From Flaveria trinervia (lineage: Eukaryota; Streptophyta; Magnoliopsida; Asterales; Asteraceae): a DNA stretch of 64,000 nucleotides. The notes below the pieces were generated by a model, which saw only the letters and a program-made list of their open reading frames with translations, did not search any database and was not told the origin of the DNA. Shown here one piece after another: positions 45,172 to 56,678 of this stretch; the stretch's first letter is position 1; each line of letters opens with the position of its first letter. Made by a program: the position numbers and the translations under genes. The stretch is from positions 11,483,154-11,547,153 of the forward strand of contig CM046442.1 in the NCBI GenBank assembly GCA_025506515.1, written 5' to 3'.

Positions 45172-45420
45172 CTATGATTATATTAAAATGGTTTCCACGT
45201 GTTTGCTCAATGTAGGAGAGATTTGTACTCCTAGACGATCAATCCTTGTATGAAATTAAAAGGTAGATTGCATTTTCATATTGAAGTTACTCGGTGATTC
45301 AACCCGAATAGATTAATCGGATAAAACTAAATGTATATCAAGAAGAAATATGAAATTTTGTGTTTGTTTTCGTGAACTATAAGAAAACCAAATGTCCAAA
45401 AATGTTTTTTTGGGATGAGG
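43045..45420. other. AT-rich intergenic region after PhzF-like gene
   Basis: No gene recognised. 43045-43250 is probably 3' untranslated sequence. 43540-44060 is dense in GAATTCGAA/TTCGAATT words in both orientations, which may be a decayed MITE. 45086-45110 is (AC)n and 45111-45170 (AT)n. Confidence 0.55.
45086..45170. repeat. (AC)n(AT)n compound microsatellite
   Basis: ACACAC run followed by a long AT run with one AATATATATAAA interruption. Confidence 0.9.
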
Positions 45421-45965
45421 TGTAAGGCTCCGTTCCCGTGACACTTACAGCTGGCCATTTATCGTATATAAAATATATAATTACATTAACTTGAAATAAA
45501 CGTTGCAACGGAAACATTAAAAACAACATTTCCATTAAAAATGCTTTTGCAAAATAATACAACATTCGTTACACAATATCATTTGTTCACATTACAATGC
45601 AAAAACATTAAACAAAAGAATGTCATCCAAAAGAGCCAAGTAGCCACCCTGTGCCATCCTCAGCAACTTTACCTGCCAATTGGAAAATGCATAAAAAGTC
45701 AGTGTTGCTGAGTGAGATCTAGTTTTAAAATAAAACATACTTTACTTCCATTTAAAATCGTTCTTTACTTTTGTATGTGGTCACACATCATACATACACA
45801 TAGATAATATCATTATTATCTCCATCATTCATTAGTTAACTTTCATTCATTCATCGTACGACATTATCATTCACTTTCGTTCACTTTCATAATTTACTTT
45901 CATTTGTATGTTCATCTTTACTTCTTTACATTCCATACCAAAATCATGAACTTTACCCCACCGTC

Positions 45966-46165
45966 ATGCATAAAGCGGGTACTGGGCCGAGGTCTATCAT
46001 AGACCCCCCGTCATGGCGCCCAGTGGCCTAACCATAGTACCTAGGGTAAGTTCAGGTGTACCATTGCCATGTACTATACCCACCGTCATGCATAAAGAAG
46101 GTACTGGACCGAGGTCTATCATAGACCCCCCGTCATGGCGCCTAGTGGCCTGACCACACTACCTA
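45966..46165 (-). repeat. Stem-loop modules in G3 LTR
   Basis: Two units with the inner GGTCTATCATAGACC hairpin. In unit 1, GGTACT (45978-45983) pairs with AGTACC (46036-46041), and CTGGGC with GCCCAG inside. Unit 2 keeps GGTACTGG, but its closing arm reads ACTACC. Confidence 0.65.
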
Positions 46166-46704
46166 GGGTAAGCGACAAAGGTTCCATCCAAATGGTCAAT
46201 CATAAAGAAAGACCCCGGTGTGCATCCTTCTGGTGTAGCTATCCCACACACCATTAAACTAACACTCTTCATTGAGTGTGTTTCTCTATACAGTGCTTGC
46301 AAGACTTTCTCTACCATCTTTTATTCATTAATGCATGCATTCTTTCATTACGTTCCTCTTTTCATTATCTTCCGCTTTACGTTACATAATACTTTTTATT
46401 TAATTAATTAATCATTCAACGTAAGGCCATGGGAAAATAATCATACATAATATGAACATAAACATAAACATACAACATCACCATACAGGGCATCATCATA
46501 CATACATAACATACATCATACATACCATCATACATAAGCATCAATCATACATCATCAAATCATATCATACATACCATCATCATACTATGCCCTTCACATT
46601 ATCATTGACTTCAAAAAGTCAACTCACATAGCTCCCGGGAACATCTCAAGTCACATAGCCTACATTTACATTTTTCCTCGAAAGTCAAAAAATATTCTAA
46701 GTCT

Positions 46705-47015
46705 TTAGGCGCATGAGCACTATGCAGGCGCATGACCTTTCAGATGCATGAGAAACACTTAGGCGCATGGGAAAATTTTAGCCGCATCAGCACTATTGGG
46801 ACGCATGAGCAACACTTAGTCTATTATGGGCAATTCTAGACGCATGAGCACTATGCAAGCGCATGAGTGCTTAGGCGCATAAGCTATCCTGGGAGCATAA
46901 ACACTCAGTCAAATTTTGTCTATTTCTAGGCGCATGAGGTTTCGGGGGCATGGGAACATTTAGTTAGTTTTCCATACAAGGCGCATGAACCCTATTTGGG
47001 CGAATGAGCAGCCTA
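46705..47015 (-). repeat. Subtype B motif array in G3 LTR
   Basis: Repeated TAGGCGCATGAGCAC, GCAGGCGCATGACC and GGGCGAATGAGCA words; equivalent to 27368-27690. Confidence 0.7.
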
Positions 47016-47727
47016 TTTCATACTTAAAGTTCATAATTCAATCCCCAATCATTTTTTAACTTATTCTAAGCTTAAATCATGCATTCTAAGCCTTAGAAAC
47101 ATATTTATAACATCATCAAACATAAACATAGCCCAAACTCACACCCACCCGAATCACACACATACACATACACATACACATACGGGTACAATACCCACTT
47201 TTATAAAAACATTCATACATGCATTTTCAGCCCCAAAATCAGTTAAAAACATGTAAAAGAGGGGTTCTAGAACTCACCTTTGCAACTCTTTGGGTAAGAC
47301 TTCTTCAAACCCGTTTGCAAATTGAGTTCAAACACCTGAAACTCACCAAACACAAACACTAACAACTATAACACGTATGAGCATATAACTGAGGCCTAAA
47401 CCGGTTAAGAACACCTTAGAACCAAGAATTCTTACCTTGAATTCGATCTCTTCTGGTTCCTTTTCAAAAACCCGAGAGTTCTGCTCTTCTTTCGTCCTCT
47501 CTCTCTCTAAAATCCAAGTGATACGAATGTAGAGAGAGGGATGGGCGGCCATGCCACCTTTATCACCAACTTTTGAAAATTTTGTCCTTTTTGACACCAT
47601 TAGTCCCTCAACTTTGGCTTTATAACTTTTCTTTCTTATTCTTCATTTTATTTTTTCTTTCTTTGTCTTTATAAATAACCGGGCGTTACAAGTCCACCCC
47701 CCTTATATAGGTTTCGTCCCCGAAACC

Positions 47728-49194
47728 TGTTTTTCCTCAAACAATCGTGGGTAATGTTGTCTCATCTCTTCTTCAGTCTCTCACGTAGACTCAGATCCCT
47801 TTCTGTGCTTCCATTGTACTCGCACAAGAGGAACCACTTTATTCCTTAGCCTTCTCTCTTTACGATCAATGATCACCACCGGTTGCTCCACATAATTGAG
47901 CCGTTCATCTACTCGATATCCTCCATTAGTACAATCATATCTTCGTCTGCTAAACACTTTCTCATATGAGATACATGGCATGTCGGATGAATTCCACTTA
48001 ACTCCTCTGGTAACTCTAGTCTATAGGCCACCTCCCCTACTCGAGCAATGATTCGGAAAGGCCCTATTTATCTCGGGCTCAACTTGCCTTGCTTTCTGAA
48101 CCGAATGATTCCTTTCCAAAGTGAGAGTTTCAACATAACTCTATCACCCACCTGGAACTCAATCGGTCTGCGTCGTTTATCGTCATACGACTTTTGTCTA
48201 TCTTTGGCTGCCTTCATGAAGGCCTTGATCCTTTCCAGCTTCTCAGTCGTAGCCTCGACCATTTCGACGCTCCCTAACTCTTTACGACCAATATCACCCC
48301 AACACACGGGTGTTCTGCATCTCTACCATATAGCATCTCATAAGGGGGCATACCAATGCTGGCATGATAGCTGTTCTTATATGAGAACTTAGCTAACGGT
48401 TAGTAGTCGTCCCAACTTCCTCCAAAGTCAATGACACATGCCCAAAGCATATCCTCCAGCGTTTGAATAGTCCTTTCTAACTGACCATCCGTCTGAGGAT
48501 GATAAGTCGTGCTATATATGTAACCTCGTCCCCATCGCATCGTGGAATTTCTTCCAGAATTTAGATGTAAACGGGTGTCACGATCAGACACAATAGACAC
48601 CGGCACACCATGACGAGTTACAATCCCTTTAATGAACAGATCCGCCAACCTCTCAGATGAATAAGTCTCGCGAATCAGTAGGAAGTGAGCACTCTTTGTT
48701 AAACGGTCCACTATCACCCATATGGCATCATAACATCGCGCAGTATGTGGTAGCTTGGTAATAAAATCCATGGTGATATGCTCACACTTCCACTCCGGTA
48801 TATCCAAAGGTTGGATCTTCCCATACGGCTTTTGGTGCTCCGCCTTCACTTGCAAGCAAGTAAGGGACTTACTCAACTACTCCACTACGTCGCGCTTCAT
48901 ACCCGGGCACCAATAATTTATCTCATGTCTTGGTACATCTTCATAGCACCAGAATGAATAGAGTATCGAGTTTTATGAGCTTCATCCATAATCTTCATAC
49001 GTAGATCCCCAAAACAAGGAATCCACATCCGCCCGAATCGGGTCCTAACACCGAGTGTGTTTTCACCCAATTCCGCAACCAGACCCCTCATTCTTTCGGA
49101 GTTAAGATGATCTTCTTTTAATGCCTTATGATGAAACTCTTTGACGTGCTTCATCATATCAGAGGTCATGATCAACCGGTAAGCTTTCACCCGA
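47728..49194 (-). pseudogene. G3 integrase and chromodomain tail, broken
   Basis: Zinc-binding part with HKTRYSIHSG (one His-Pro-Gly change) and CLTCLQVK, core with ITMDFITKLPH, SDRDTR and DGQLERTIQ, and C-terminal VGDRVMLKLSLWKG and GKLSPR. A TGA at 47781-47783 replaces the Trp of the chromodomain SESTWE motif. Frameshifts lie near 48890, 48590 (between SDRDTR and the following segment) and 48000. The order equals G1 and G2. Confidence 0.85.
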
Positions 49195-50299
49195 ATCGGC
49201 TCGGGTCTCTCCTTTCAACTAAGGGCATCTGCCACCACGTTGGCTTTGCCCGAATGGTAATGGATCTCGCAATCATAATCCTTTATGAACTCCAACCATA
49301 TCCTTTGCCTCATGTTCAAGTCCTTCTACTCGAAGAAATACTTCAAGCTCTTATGGTCAGTAATATGGTGCACTTCGTCTCGTACAGGTAGTGCCTCCAA
49401 ATCTTTAACACAAAGACCACAACTGCTAGCTCCAAGTCATGAGTAGGATAGTTAACCTCGTGAACCTTCAATTGTCAGGAAGCATAGGCTATAACCTTTC
49501 ATCTCTGCATTAACACACATCCCAACCCTGAGTAGAAAGCATCTAAATAAACCACCAAATCTTCACTTCCATAGGGCAACGACAAAATAGGAGCCTGAGT
49601 CAACCTCGTCTTTAACTCCTCGAATGCCTTCTCCTGAGCTTGACCCCGAACAAACTTTACATCCTTACGGGTTAACTTGGTTAGTGGAGAAGTGATCTTA
49701 GAGAAGTCTTGAATGAACCTTCTGTAATAGCCCGCCAAACCCAAGAAACTACGAATCTCGGATGGCGTCTTTGGAGACTTCCATTGCATCACCGCCTCCA
49801 CCTTTGCCGGGTCCACCATAATCCCTTCAGGATTCACCACGTGACCCAAGAACTGAACCTCGGGCAACCAGAACGCGTACTTAGAGAATTTAGCATATAA
49901 CTTCTCCCTTCTCAAGGTCTCCAACACTTCTCGAATGTGACCGGCATGCTCCTCCTCACTCTTGGAATAAATCAAGATATCATCGATAAACACAATCACT
50001 GATTTATTCAACATCGGCCGACACACTCGATTCATCAAGTCCATAAAAGCAGCTGGCGCATTAGTCAAACCAAAAGACATAATGAGAAACTCGTGGTGAT
50101 CATAACACATGCGAAAGCTGTTTTAGGGATATCTTGCTCTTTCACCTTTAACTGATGGTAACCCAATCGAAGGTCTATCCTTGAAAACCAACTAGCACCT
50201 TGGAGCTGATTAAACAAATCATCAATTCTCGGTAAGGGGTACCGATTCTTCATCGTCAGCTTATTCAACTCACGGTAGTCTATACACATCCTGATAATA
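49195..50299 (-). pseudogene. G3 RT and RNase H, cut by G4
   Basis: The RT C-terminal two thirds are in one frame (49499-50110): SFGLTNAPAAF, the catalytic VIVFIDDILIYSK, LGHVVNPEGI, GLAGYYRRFI and LVVYLDAFYS, where the RNase H Asp context has changed (SDASYS to LDAFYS). Upstream, MRMCIDYRELN, RIDLRLGYHQ and KEQDIPKTAF are in another frame (50090-50299). The element stops at 50299, just before the palm start, where the G4 LTR is inserted. Protease, gag and the 5' LTR should lie beyond G4, outside the window. Confidence 0.88.
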
Positions 50300-50585
50300 T
50301 GTAACACCCAGATATTATCATTTTGAAGCCGGTGGCGAAAGAAAAGGAAATAAAGTCCAAAAGTCGAGGGACCAAACTCGCCAACGAAGAAAAGTTGGGA
50401 AATGTGGTGATATATGTAGGGAGAGGGCAGCCCACTCTCCTCACATCCACATTTCAGCTTCATAAAGGGAGAAGAGAGAAAGAAGAGAAGAAAAAGAGGA
50501 AAAAGTGTTGGTTCGGGTCGGTTCGGGTCGCCAAAATCATCGTGAAGCAAGCCGAAACGAAGCTCTTGTTGTTGTGCTCGTTTAG

Positions 50586-51943
50586 GTGAGTTCTAGAACC
50601 CCTCTTTTACTTGTTTTCAAACGATTTGGGGCTGGAAAACATCTGAAATCGGGTTTTTCGTAAGTGTGTAAGTTGACCCGTTTGTGTATGTGTATGTATA
50701 TGTATGACGCGATTGTGACTTGATTTCTTGCTTGGTTGTGCTTGAATGATGTTATGGTATGCATCACTAAGGTTTAGGATGGTCGATTTAGGCTTAAAAT
50801 GGGTTTAGATGAGTTTGGGGGCCGAAAACCCTCGGCTGCAGTCGGGTTGAACTGCAATCTGCATCAGTTAGGGCTAGGCGACCGACTGGAGGCCGAATGG
50901 AGGCCATACGGCCGATTAGGGTGCGATTGGGGTCCATTCGCATGATTGAGGTCCATTCGCACGACTGAAGGTCCATTCGCACGACTGAAGGTCCATTCGC
51001 ACGACTGAAGGTCCATTCGCACGACTGAAGGTCCAGTCGCATAGGTGTTCATCCGCATTGTCCATTCGCACGAATGGATGTTCATTCGCATAGGTTTTCA
51101 TCCGTATTAGTTCAATCGCATGATGTTCAGTTGCATGGAGGCAATGCGACTGAAGGGTGTCCATACGCCCGACTAGGGCTGTTAACCCGAGGAAGGTATA
51201 GATTGACTTCTGACTTCGGGGGAAAGTGCAGATGTAAGTGTTGATGTAAAGGTTCCCGTAAGAGTTTTTAAGATGTCGATCGAGGTCTTAGAAGCATGTT
51301 GGGCATGATGAGGGTGATGATGTTGTACGTTATGTATGTATGATGTTGCCATGTATGATGTGATGTTGATGCATGTTTATGTTCCTTAATGTGATGTATA
51401 ATATCTTTCCTGTGGCTTTACTTGTTATGATGAATGAACGAAGTATTATGTAACGTAAAGTGAAAGATAAAGAAAGAGAAACATGATGAATGAATGCATG
51501 TGTAAATGAACGAATGAAACGTCTTGCACACATCGGATACGGGGTCCTCTTGGTGATTGACCCCAAATGTAGAACCTCTACCGCTCACCCCTAGTACCGT
51601 GGCATACGTTTAGCTGTCATTCGTTGACTTCGGCCCAGTAGCTAAGACTGATGGTTACTCCTAGTGCCGTGGCATACGTTTAGCTATCATTTGTTGACTT
51701 CGTCCCGGTAGCTACGACTAACCGGGGTGTAGCACATGGTATTGGTTTGGGATGATGTCCGATGCGCAAGTAAGGTAATGAAAGAACGAATGAACGAATG
51801 AAGAAGATAATAATGATATTATCTATGTGTACGTATGATGTGTGATCATGTAAAAGTAACGAACGGTTTTATATGAAAGTAAAGTATGTTTTATTTATAA
51901 AACTAGAACTCACTCAGCAACGCTGACTTTGATGTGTTTTCAG
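50586..51943 (+). other. Predicted leader intron in G4 LTR
   Basis: TTTAG|GTGAGTTCTAGAACCCC at the left, GTGTTTTCAG|TTGGCAG at the right. About 1.36 kb. All variable repeats of this LTR lie within it. Splicing is inferred. Confidence 0.45.
50931..51040 (+). repeat. 20-bp tandem array GGTCCATTCGCACGACTGAA
   Basis: One diverged unit of 19 bp (50931-50949), then four near-identical 20-bp units (50950-51029) and a partial one. It is a local amplification of the CATTCGCACGACTG word that is dispersed in the other subtype A LTRs. Confidence 0.9.
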
Positions 51944-52205
51944 TTGGCAGGTAATGTTTGCTGAGGATGGCACGGGCGACTACTCAGCTCTTTTGGGATG
52001 GCATTCTTTTGATTAATGTTTTTGCATTGTAATGCGAACAAACGATTTTTGTAATGAATGTTGTATTAGTTTGCAAAAGCATTTCCATGGAAATGAAAGT
52101 TGGTTTTAGTTTTCCGCTGCGATTTATTAAATACAAATGTAATTATATGTTTTATGTGCGATGAGAACCCAGCTGTAAGCGTCCCGGGAACGGGGCCTTA
52201 CAAGT

Positions 52206-52218
52206 TGGTATCAGAGCC
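52206..52218 (+). other. G4 primer-binding site
   Basis: TGGTATCAGAGCC, three bases after the LTR end; initiator tRNA-Met type. Confidence 0.9.
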
Positions 52219-52551
52219 AAAGTTTAAGTGAAATGGGTAAATTTTCAAAATAAACCTAATCTTAAACTGAGAATGGGACGGAATGGGAAGGTGATGCCAA
52301 TCTGAGTAGCTGCGTGCCATCAGGTATTTTCGTTAAGTTAAACGGTTTTATGTGCGCATGGTATGTGTTATGTGTTATATGTAGATTTAAATACTGATGT
52401 AGTCAGGACAGGTAATACTTGGGGTATGAAGAGTAAAGTAAGTGGCTAATCACAACTGGCCATTGTAATTAGGGACTTACTATACTTGACATAAACTGAG
52501 TTGTTTCCTTGAATGACCGTGTTGGTGTTTGAATCTTTCAGTGTGCGTGTG

Positions 52552-53586
52552 ATGGCCGGAGGTAGATCTTCGAAAGCTTCTAGGGGTGGAGGTCACGGTG
52601 TGAACCGCGACCCAAGAGAGGGAGACCTAGAGTTGAGAGGGTGGTTCATGAAGAACCAGAGACCCCTCATCCGGAGGGTGGCGACGAAAGCGCCAATCTG
52701 AGAGCCTCAGTAAAGGAGGCTGTTGTAGAAGAAGTCCATCAGGTCATGCAGACAATCTTACCGTCTGTGGTGACTGAAGTTGTTAAAGTTGTACGAGAAG
52801 GGGAAAGAAAAGAAAGAAACAGATCCTCTGGGGAACGGGAACAACCAGAGCCGGAAACGGTTCTGTCTGATGATGAAGAGGAAGAAGAAGAGCCTGTGCC
52901 AGAGGCAGTGCGAGGATGTAATTATGGGGCTTTTATGAGATGCAAGCCCCTACTTTTGATGGAAACGACACTGCTGCAGCCGCTCACCGGTGGGTGAGGG
53001 AAATGGAAGCTGTTCTCGATATCAGCGAGTGCCGAGAGGACCAAAAGGTGAAGTTTGCTACCCACTCTTTTGTGGATTCAGCTCTGTGCTGGTGGGACAA
53101 CATTGTCCAAGCTGAGGGTAGTAGGGCCATTTGGAAAATAAAATGCCTGAGCTGAGAAGGTTGGTGATTGAGGAATTTTGTCCTCATCGGGAAATGGATA
53201 AGTTGGAGAGGGAGTTTCCGCAGTTGGAGGCTGGAACCATGGCACACCAGCAGTATACCACCAAGTTTAATGAAATGGCACGGCTTGTGCCTGATCAGGT
53301 GACGCCTATGTCTCGGAAAATCAAGAGGTACATTCAGGGTTTACCGGTGGATGTTCGCCGGCATATGATCGCCGCCCGGCCAAGCACGTTTAGGTCGGCG
53401 GTTGATTTGGTAGGGAGGCTGTATGATGAGCGAGAGGTGGTGGTGACTGAAGCAAGTAAAAAGGGTGGTGGTGATCGGAACTGGAACGGGAAACGGTTTG
53501 GTCGGGGTGATGCCCCGATGGGTAACAAAAAGGCACGGGTGGATGAACGTCGTGTGGTCACATCAAGTGCGGGGTCGAAAAGGTGT
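52552..53586 (+). pseudogene. G4 Gag, 5' part, interrupted by G5
   Basis: Begins at ATG 52552 (MAGGRSSKASRGGG), 333 bp after the PBS. After a frameshift near 52610 it continues as an acidic N-terminal region (ESANLRASVKEA, VLSDDEEEEEEPVPE). A second frameshift near 52940 leads to the capsid part (PTFDGNDTAAAAHRWVREMEAVLDI, SALCWWDNIV), and a third near 53130 to LVIEEFCPHREMDKLEREF, KRYIQGLPVDVRRHMI and the basic linker RNWNGKRFGRG. It breaks at G-S-K-R-C, where the first zinc knuckle starts, because G5 is inserted there. The knuckle resumes at 63354. Confidence 0.88.
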
Positions 53587-53713
53587 TGTAACATCTCGTA
53601 TTTTCGTTAATTAAAACTTAATTTTATTAATTCTTATATGGGTTATTTAGACAATTTATGAATCTTGTTGGGCTATTATTGTATGATTCTTTGTTTAAGT
53701 TCTAAATTAAGTA

Positions 53714-53750
<37 letters not shown>

Positions 53751-54626
53751 GTAATAATAATAATAAGATTGTTAACTTAATAGTGTTTAAAAATTTAATT
53801 AAAAACTTGGGGGATTGTTTTTGTAAATTTATAAACTTAAAACAAAGTTTTAGCATAAAATGTTAACTATTAAATTTGAGGGATCATTTGTGTAATTGTT
53901 TAAAAACCCAAACCATTCCCCCTTCTTCCCCGTCGACCGCCGACCATTCTCCGGCCAAGTTCCGGTGAGCTTCAAGGTGCCAAAAACCCCTCGGTTTCGA
54001 AGCCCAATCGTTCCGAATTACCTCGTGTGCGTGATTCGAACCTTAATGCACCTAATAACTGAGGATTTAACGCCGAATACCAACCAACCGAGTGTATAAC
54101 CGTAGCACATTAAACCCATAACCGTTTGGGTATTAAACCGCAATAATAATCAAATTGATTCAACTTACACGATTATCTATCTGCCCTTAATCGATTACAA
54201 CTATCAGTTGTATCTGAAACACACACGAATTGCACCTCGATTACCCTTTGAAGCCGCGACCTGCAACTCAAACAAAAACTACCATCCGAGCTTCATAAAC
54301 GAAAATTGTTTGAGGGCTTTTAATCCTGTGCACCATTAGAAGCTCCCTGTACAACGAATTTGGTTGGAACCATCGGTTGAACATCGAACAAGCTTCACGA
54401 GTTCGTAACTGTTCTTCGTCTTCCTCGCTAACAAATCGGTCTCAAAACGGGTAATCAAACACATGTTTCTGATCGGTTTTACTTGGGTATTAAAAGCCCC
54501 AAGATTAATTTCTTGTTCATAATCGAATTGGGGGTCGATTTGGAATCAAATGATTCTAGGGTTCTTAGGGCTTGGGGAATTTTTCTTAAACGGGTTTATA
54601 GTATTTAGAAACCAGTACTTACCGCG

Positions 54627-54703
54627 GCTGAAGCCTTGGTTCACTGGTTAGAGCAATACCCCCACATCCATGAGGTCCCGGTTCGAACCCGGGCACCCTC
54701 ATG
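54627..54703 (+). repeat. tRNA-like A/B-box segment in G5 5' LTR
   Basis: CTTGGTTCACTGGTTAGAGC resembles an A box and D arm, and GGTTCGAACCC is a perfect B box. The 5-bp CCCGG/CCGGG stem closes a 7-base TTCGAAC loop as in a T arm. No anticodon arm or acceptor pairing is evident. Read as a tRNA-derived SINE-like piece carried within the LTR. Confidence 0.55.
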
Positions 54704-55247
54704 TAATTTTTTTAAGCCTTTTTGGCCTTAAATTAATTATAGGAAATTTATAATAATTATAAAAATGGATTTTATAAACCCTAAATATTTTTAAAGTCAC
54801 CTGAATTTTTTTAAAAATTTATTCTTGTAAAACTTTGTAATATTTTAATATAAAATTATTTGCAAATGTAATAATTAAGTATTTTATTAATAAGTTAGAT
54901 TATTATATAATACTTAAAGACATTAAATTAATATTAGACCATATGTTTTTGGATTTATCATGATATTCATAGAATTTAAATATAATTTTATAAATAAAAT
55001 CACAAGTTATTTACAAAGGATCAATTTCCTTAAAAATAAATTTATAAATTTTCATAAATGGTATTTTTATAATAATTTAACTTTATAAAAATCCCCAATA
55101 TACTAATACCCTAGTTCGTGTTAACTCGTTAATCTTATTATTAACCAAAATCTTGTAATATTTATATATTTAGGTGCCTTGTGACGTTTTATCTTGGAAC
55201 GGCATATTTTTATTCTTATTAATCTTCATTATATACTTATTTGACAA

Positions 55248-55739
55248 GTGAGTTTCCTTGCCCCTTTTTACATTTTTCATACTATTTTGGGGTGAAACAT
55301 GATACTTATACATCGTACACTTATAAACGTTTAATACTTGTAAAGCACTTGCAATTCATCTTTATATTTTGTCATGGTTATTTGTGTGTTGTAAGTGATT
55401 ATATGAGATACATAGTTTGTTTACAATCATTAACTATTGCTAGCCTGGCGACGTCTTAGATCTTTGGGCTTGACAAGCCTATTTGTGCTAAAGTCGAGGT
55501 ATTGCCGACTCCTAGGAGCCGTATGCTTGTGCACTAGGGAACCAAATACACTTAGCCAATCTTTTATACTTGTAATCAAGTCGAGGTTTGGTTGTAACGA
55601 TATGTGTTCTATAACCTTACTAGCTTATAACTTATGACGTGAATTGCTACTTGTAACTTTCTGTTTTTCATATTATGTATGAAAACCTTGGAAACTCACC
55701 AACTATTTTTAGTTGACTCTTATTTTTATCATGTTTCAG
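55248..55739 (+). other. Predicted leader intron in G5 5' LTR
   Basis: ACAA|GTGAGT to a T-rich tract and ATGTTTCAG, 492 nt. Duplicated at 62607-63099. Same sites as G6. Splicing inferred. Confidence 0.4.
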
Positions 55740-55988
55740 GAAATCCCCAAGTTTAAAGTGGACTTTTGAAGCTTGAAATAAAACTAGGACTTGGACCTAG
55801 TTAAATAAATAAATGTTATGCTACGTTTTGTCTTATTTGGGATTACTTCATATTTTGAGACTTATGTTGTAATGACTTTTGAAACTTATAATTTTAAAAA
55901 TTACACTTAATATAGCGTTATGTGGCTGTGAACAATCTTAACCCTCACATCTCGACGATTCCGCCGTCAAGGTTGGGGTGTGACAGAT

Positions 55989-56000
55989 TGGTATCAGAGC
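55989..56000 (+). other. G5 primer-binding site
   Basis: TGGTATCAGAGC, three bases after the LTR; initiator tRNA-Met type. A ~680-bp non-coding leader follows. Confidence 0.9.
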
Positions 56001-56678
56001 TCATAACTATAGGGATTTAGGTTATTAGTAATGGTGACCTAGACTATAGCTTATGCATGAACCTCATAGGATAATATTTATATTCTTGGAAATATATATT
56101 GTTACATGCTACATAATGCTATACTTTACTTATGTGCAACTTGATGCCTTAGCATAGGTTGCCTTGTAATTGCCTAAACTTTGTTACTGGTCTCCCTAAA
56201 CTTAACTTTGACTCATTGACTCTCCCCGACAAATGAAACTTCTTAATCTTATTCTCGTCAACACGTGGAATCGTATACTTATGCTTAAGAATTGAATCTT
56301 TAGACTTATGTCTAATCTATGTAAATCTCATCATGGTTTTGATTTTCATGAACCTAAGAAATTTGTGTGACACATGGACACCTGTATTCTAGACTTCCTA
56401 GCAAAAGGCCCTCGGGCTAAGGCAAGCATATCGCATAAATACTACGGGACTAGTTATGCTTACCTAGGGATTTTTGGGATGAGTGATAAACCATGGTCAA
56501 CATACACAAATTTCTAAGGCGAATGGGTCAACTTACCTTGACGTGTCAACGTTTCCAAACGGTAATGCGTTATCAAATGGAACCATTCCATGTGCCTTAC
56601 AACTTTTTGCCTTATCCTTGCTGAACATTAATCCTTGTTATTCCAATTCTCATATCTAACTCATTTGTATATTCCAGC

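Larger units (their letters stand above)
45421..47690 (-). mobile_element. G3 3' LTR (subtype B)
   Basis: TG..CA, about 2.27 kb; the minus strand starts TGTAACGCCCGG. The polypurine tract follows at 47691-47705. It holds two stem-loop modules (45966-46165), the GGCGCATG array (46705-47015) and the GTGAGT donor (47277-47272). The acceptor position has lost its AG (CCAATTGGCAGG). The left flank is non-repetitive AT-rich DNA. Confidence 0.88.
50300..52202 (+). mobile_element. G4 5' LTR (subtype A)
   Basis: TGTAACACCC..GGGGCCTTACA, 1.9 kb, inserted in G3 RT. It includes a degenerate TATA (GATATATG near 50410), the GTGAGT donor (50586), motif array 50868-51175 with a 20-bp tandem block, a repeated TAGT-CCGTGGCATACG pair at 51590-51720 in place of the G1-type modules, and a TTTTCAG acceptor (51943). 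The rest of the element runs off the window. Confidence 0.9.
53587..55985 (+). mobile_element. G5 5' LTR (Tekay/Del-like)
   Basis: TGTAACATCTCG..GGGGTGTGACA, 2399 bp, nearly identical to 60960-63348. It contains an (AAT)n run at 53709-53767, a CCGTCGACCGCCGACC block at 53930, a tRNA-like segment (54627-54703), a GTGAGT donor (55248) and a TTTCAG acceptor (55739). The flanking GGTGT at 53582-53586 is the left target duplication. Confidence 0.95.

Noticed and set aside
54627..54703. A genuine tRNA gene
   Set aside because: The B box and T arm are good, but no acceptor stem, anticodon stem or readable anticodon could be formed.
55241..55459. Identical 72-codon frame at 55241 and 62600
   Set aside because: It is the duplicated LTR of G5, and the frame spans the predicted leader-intron donor in non-coding sequence.
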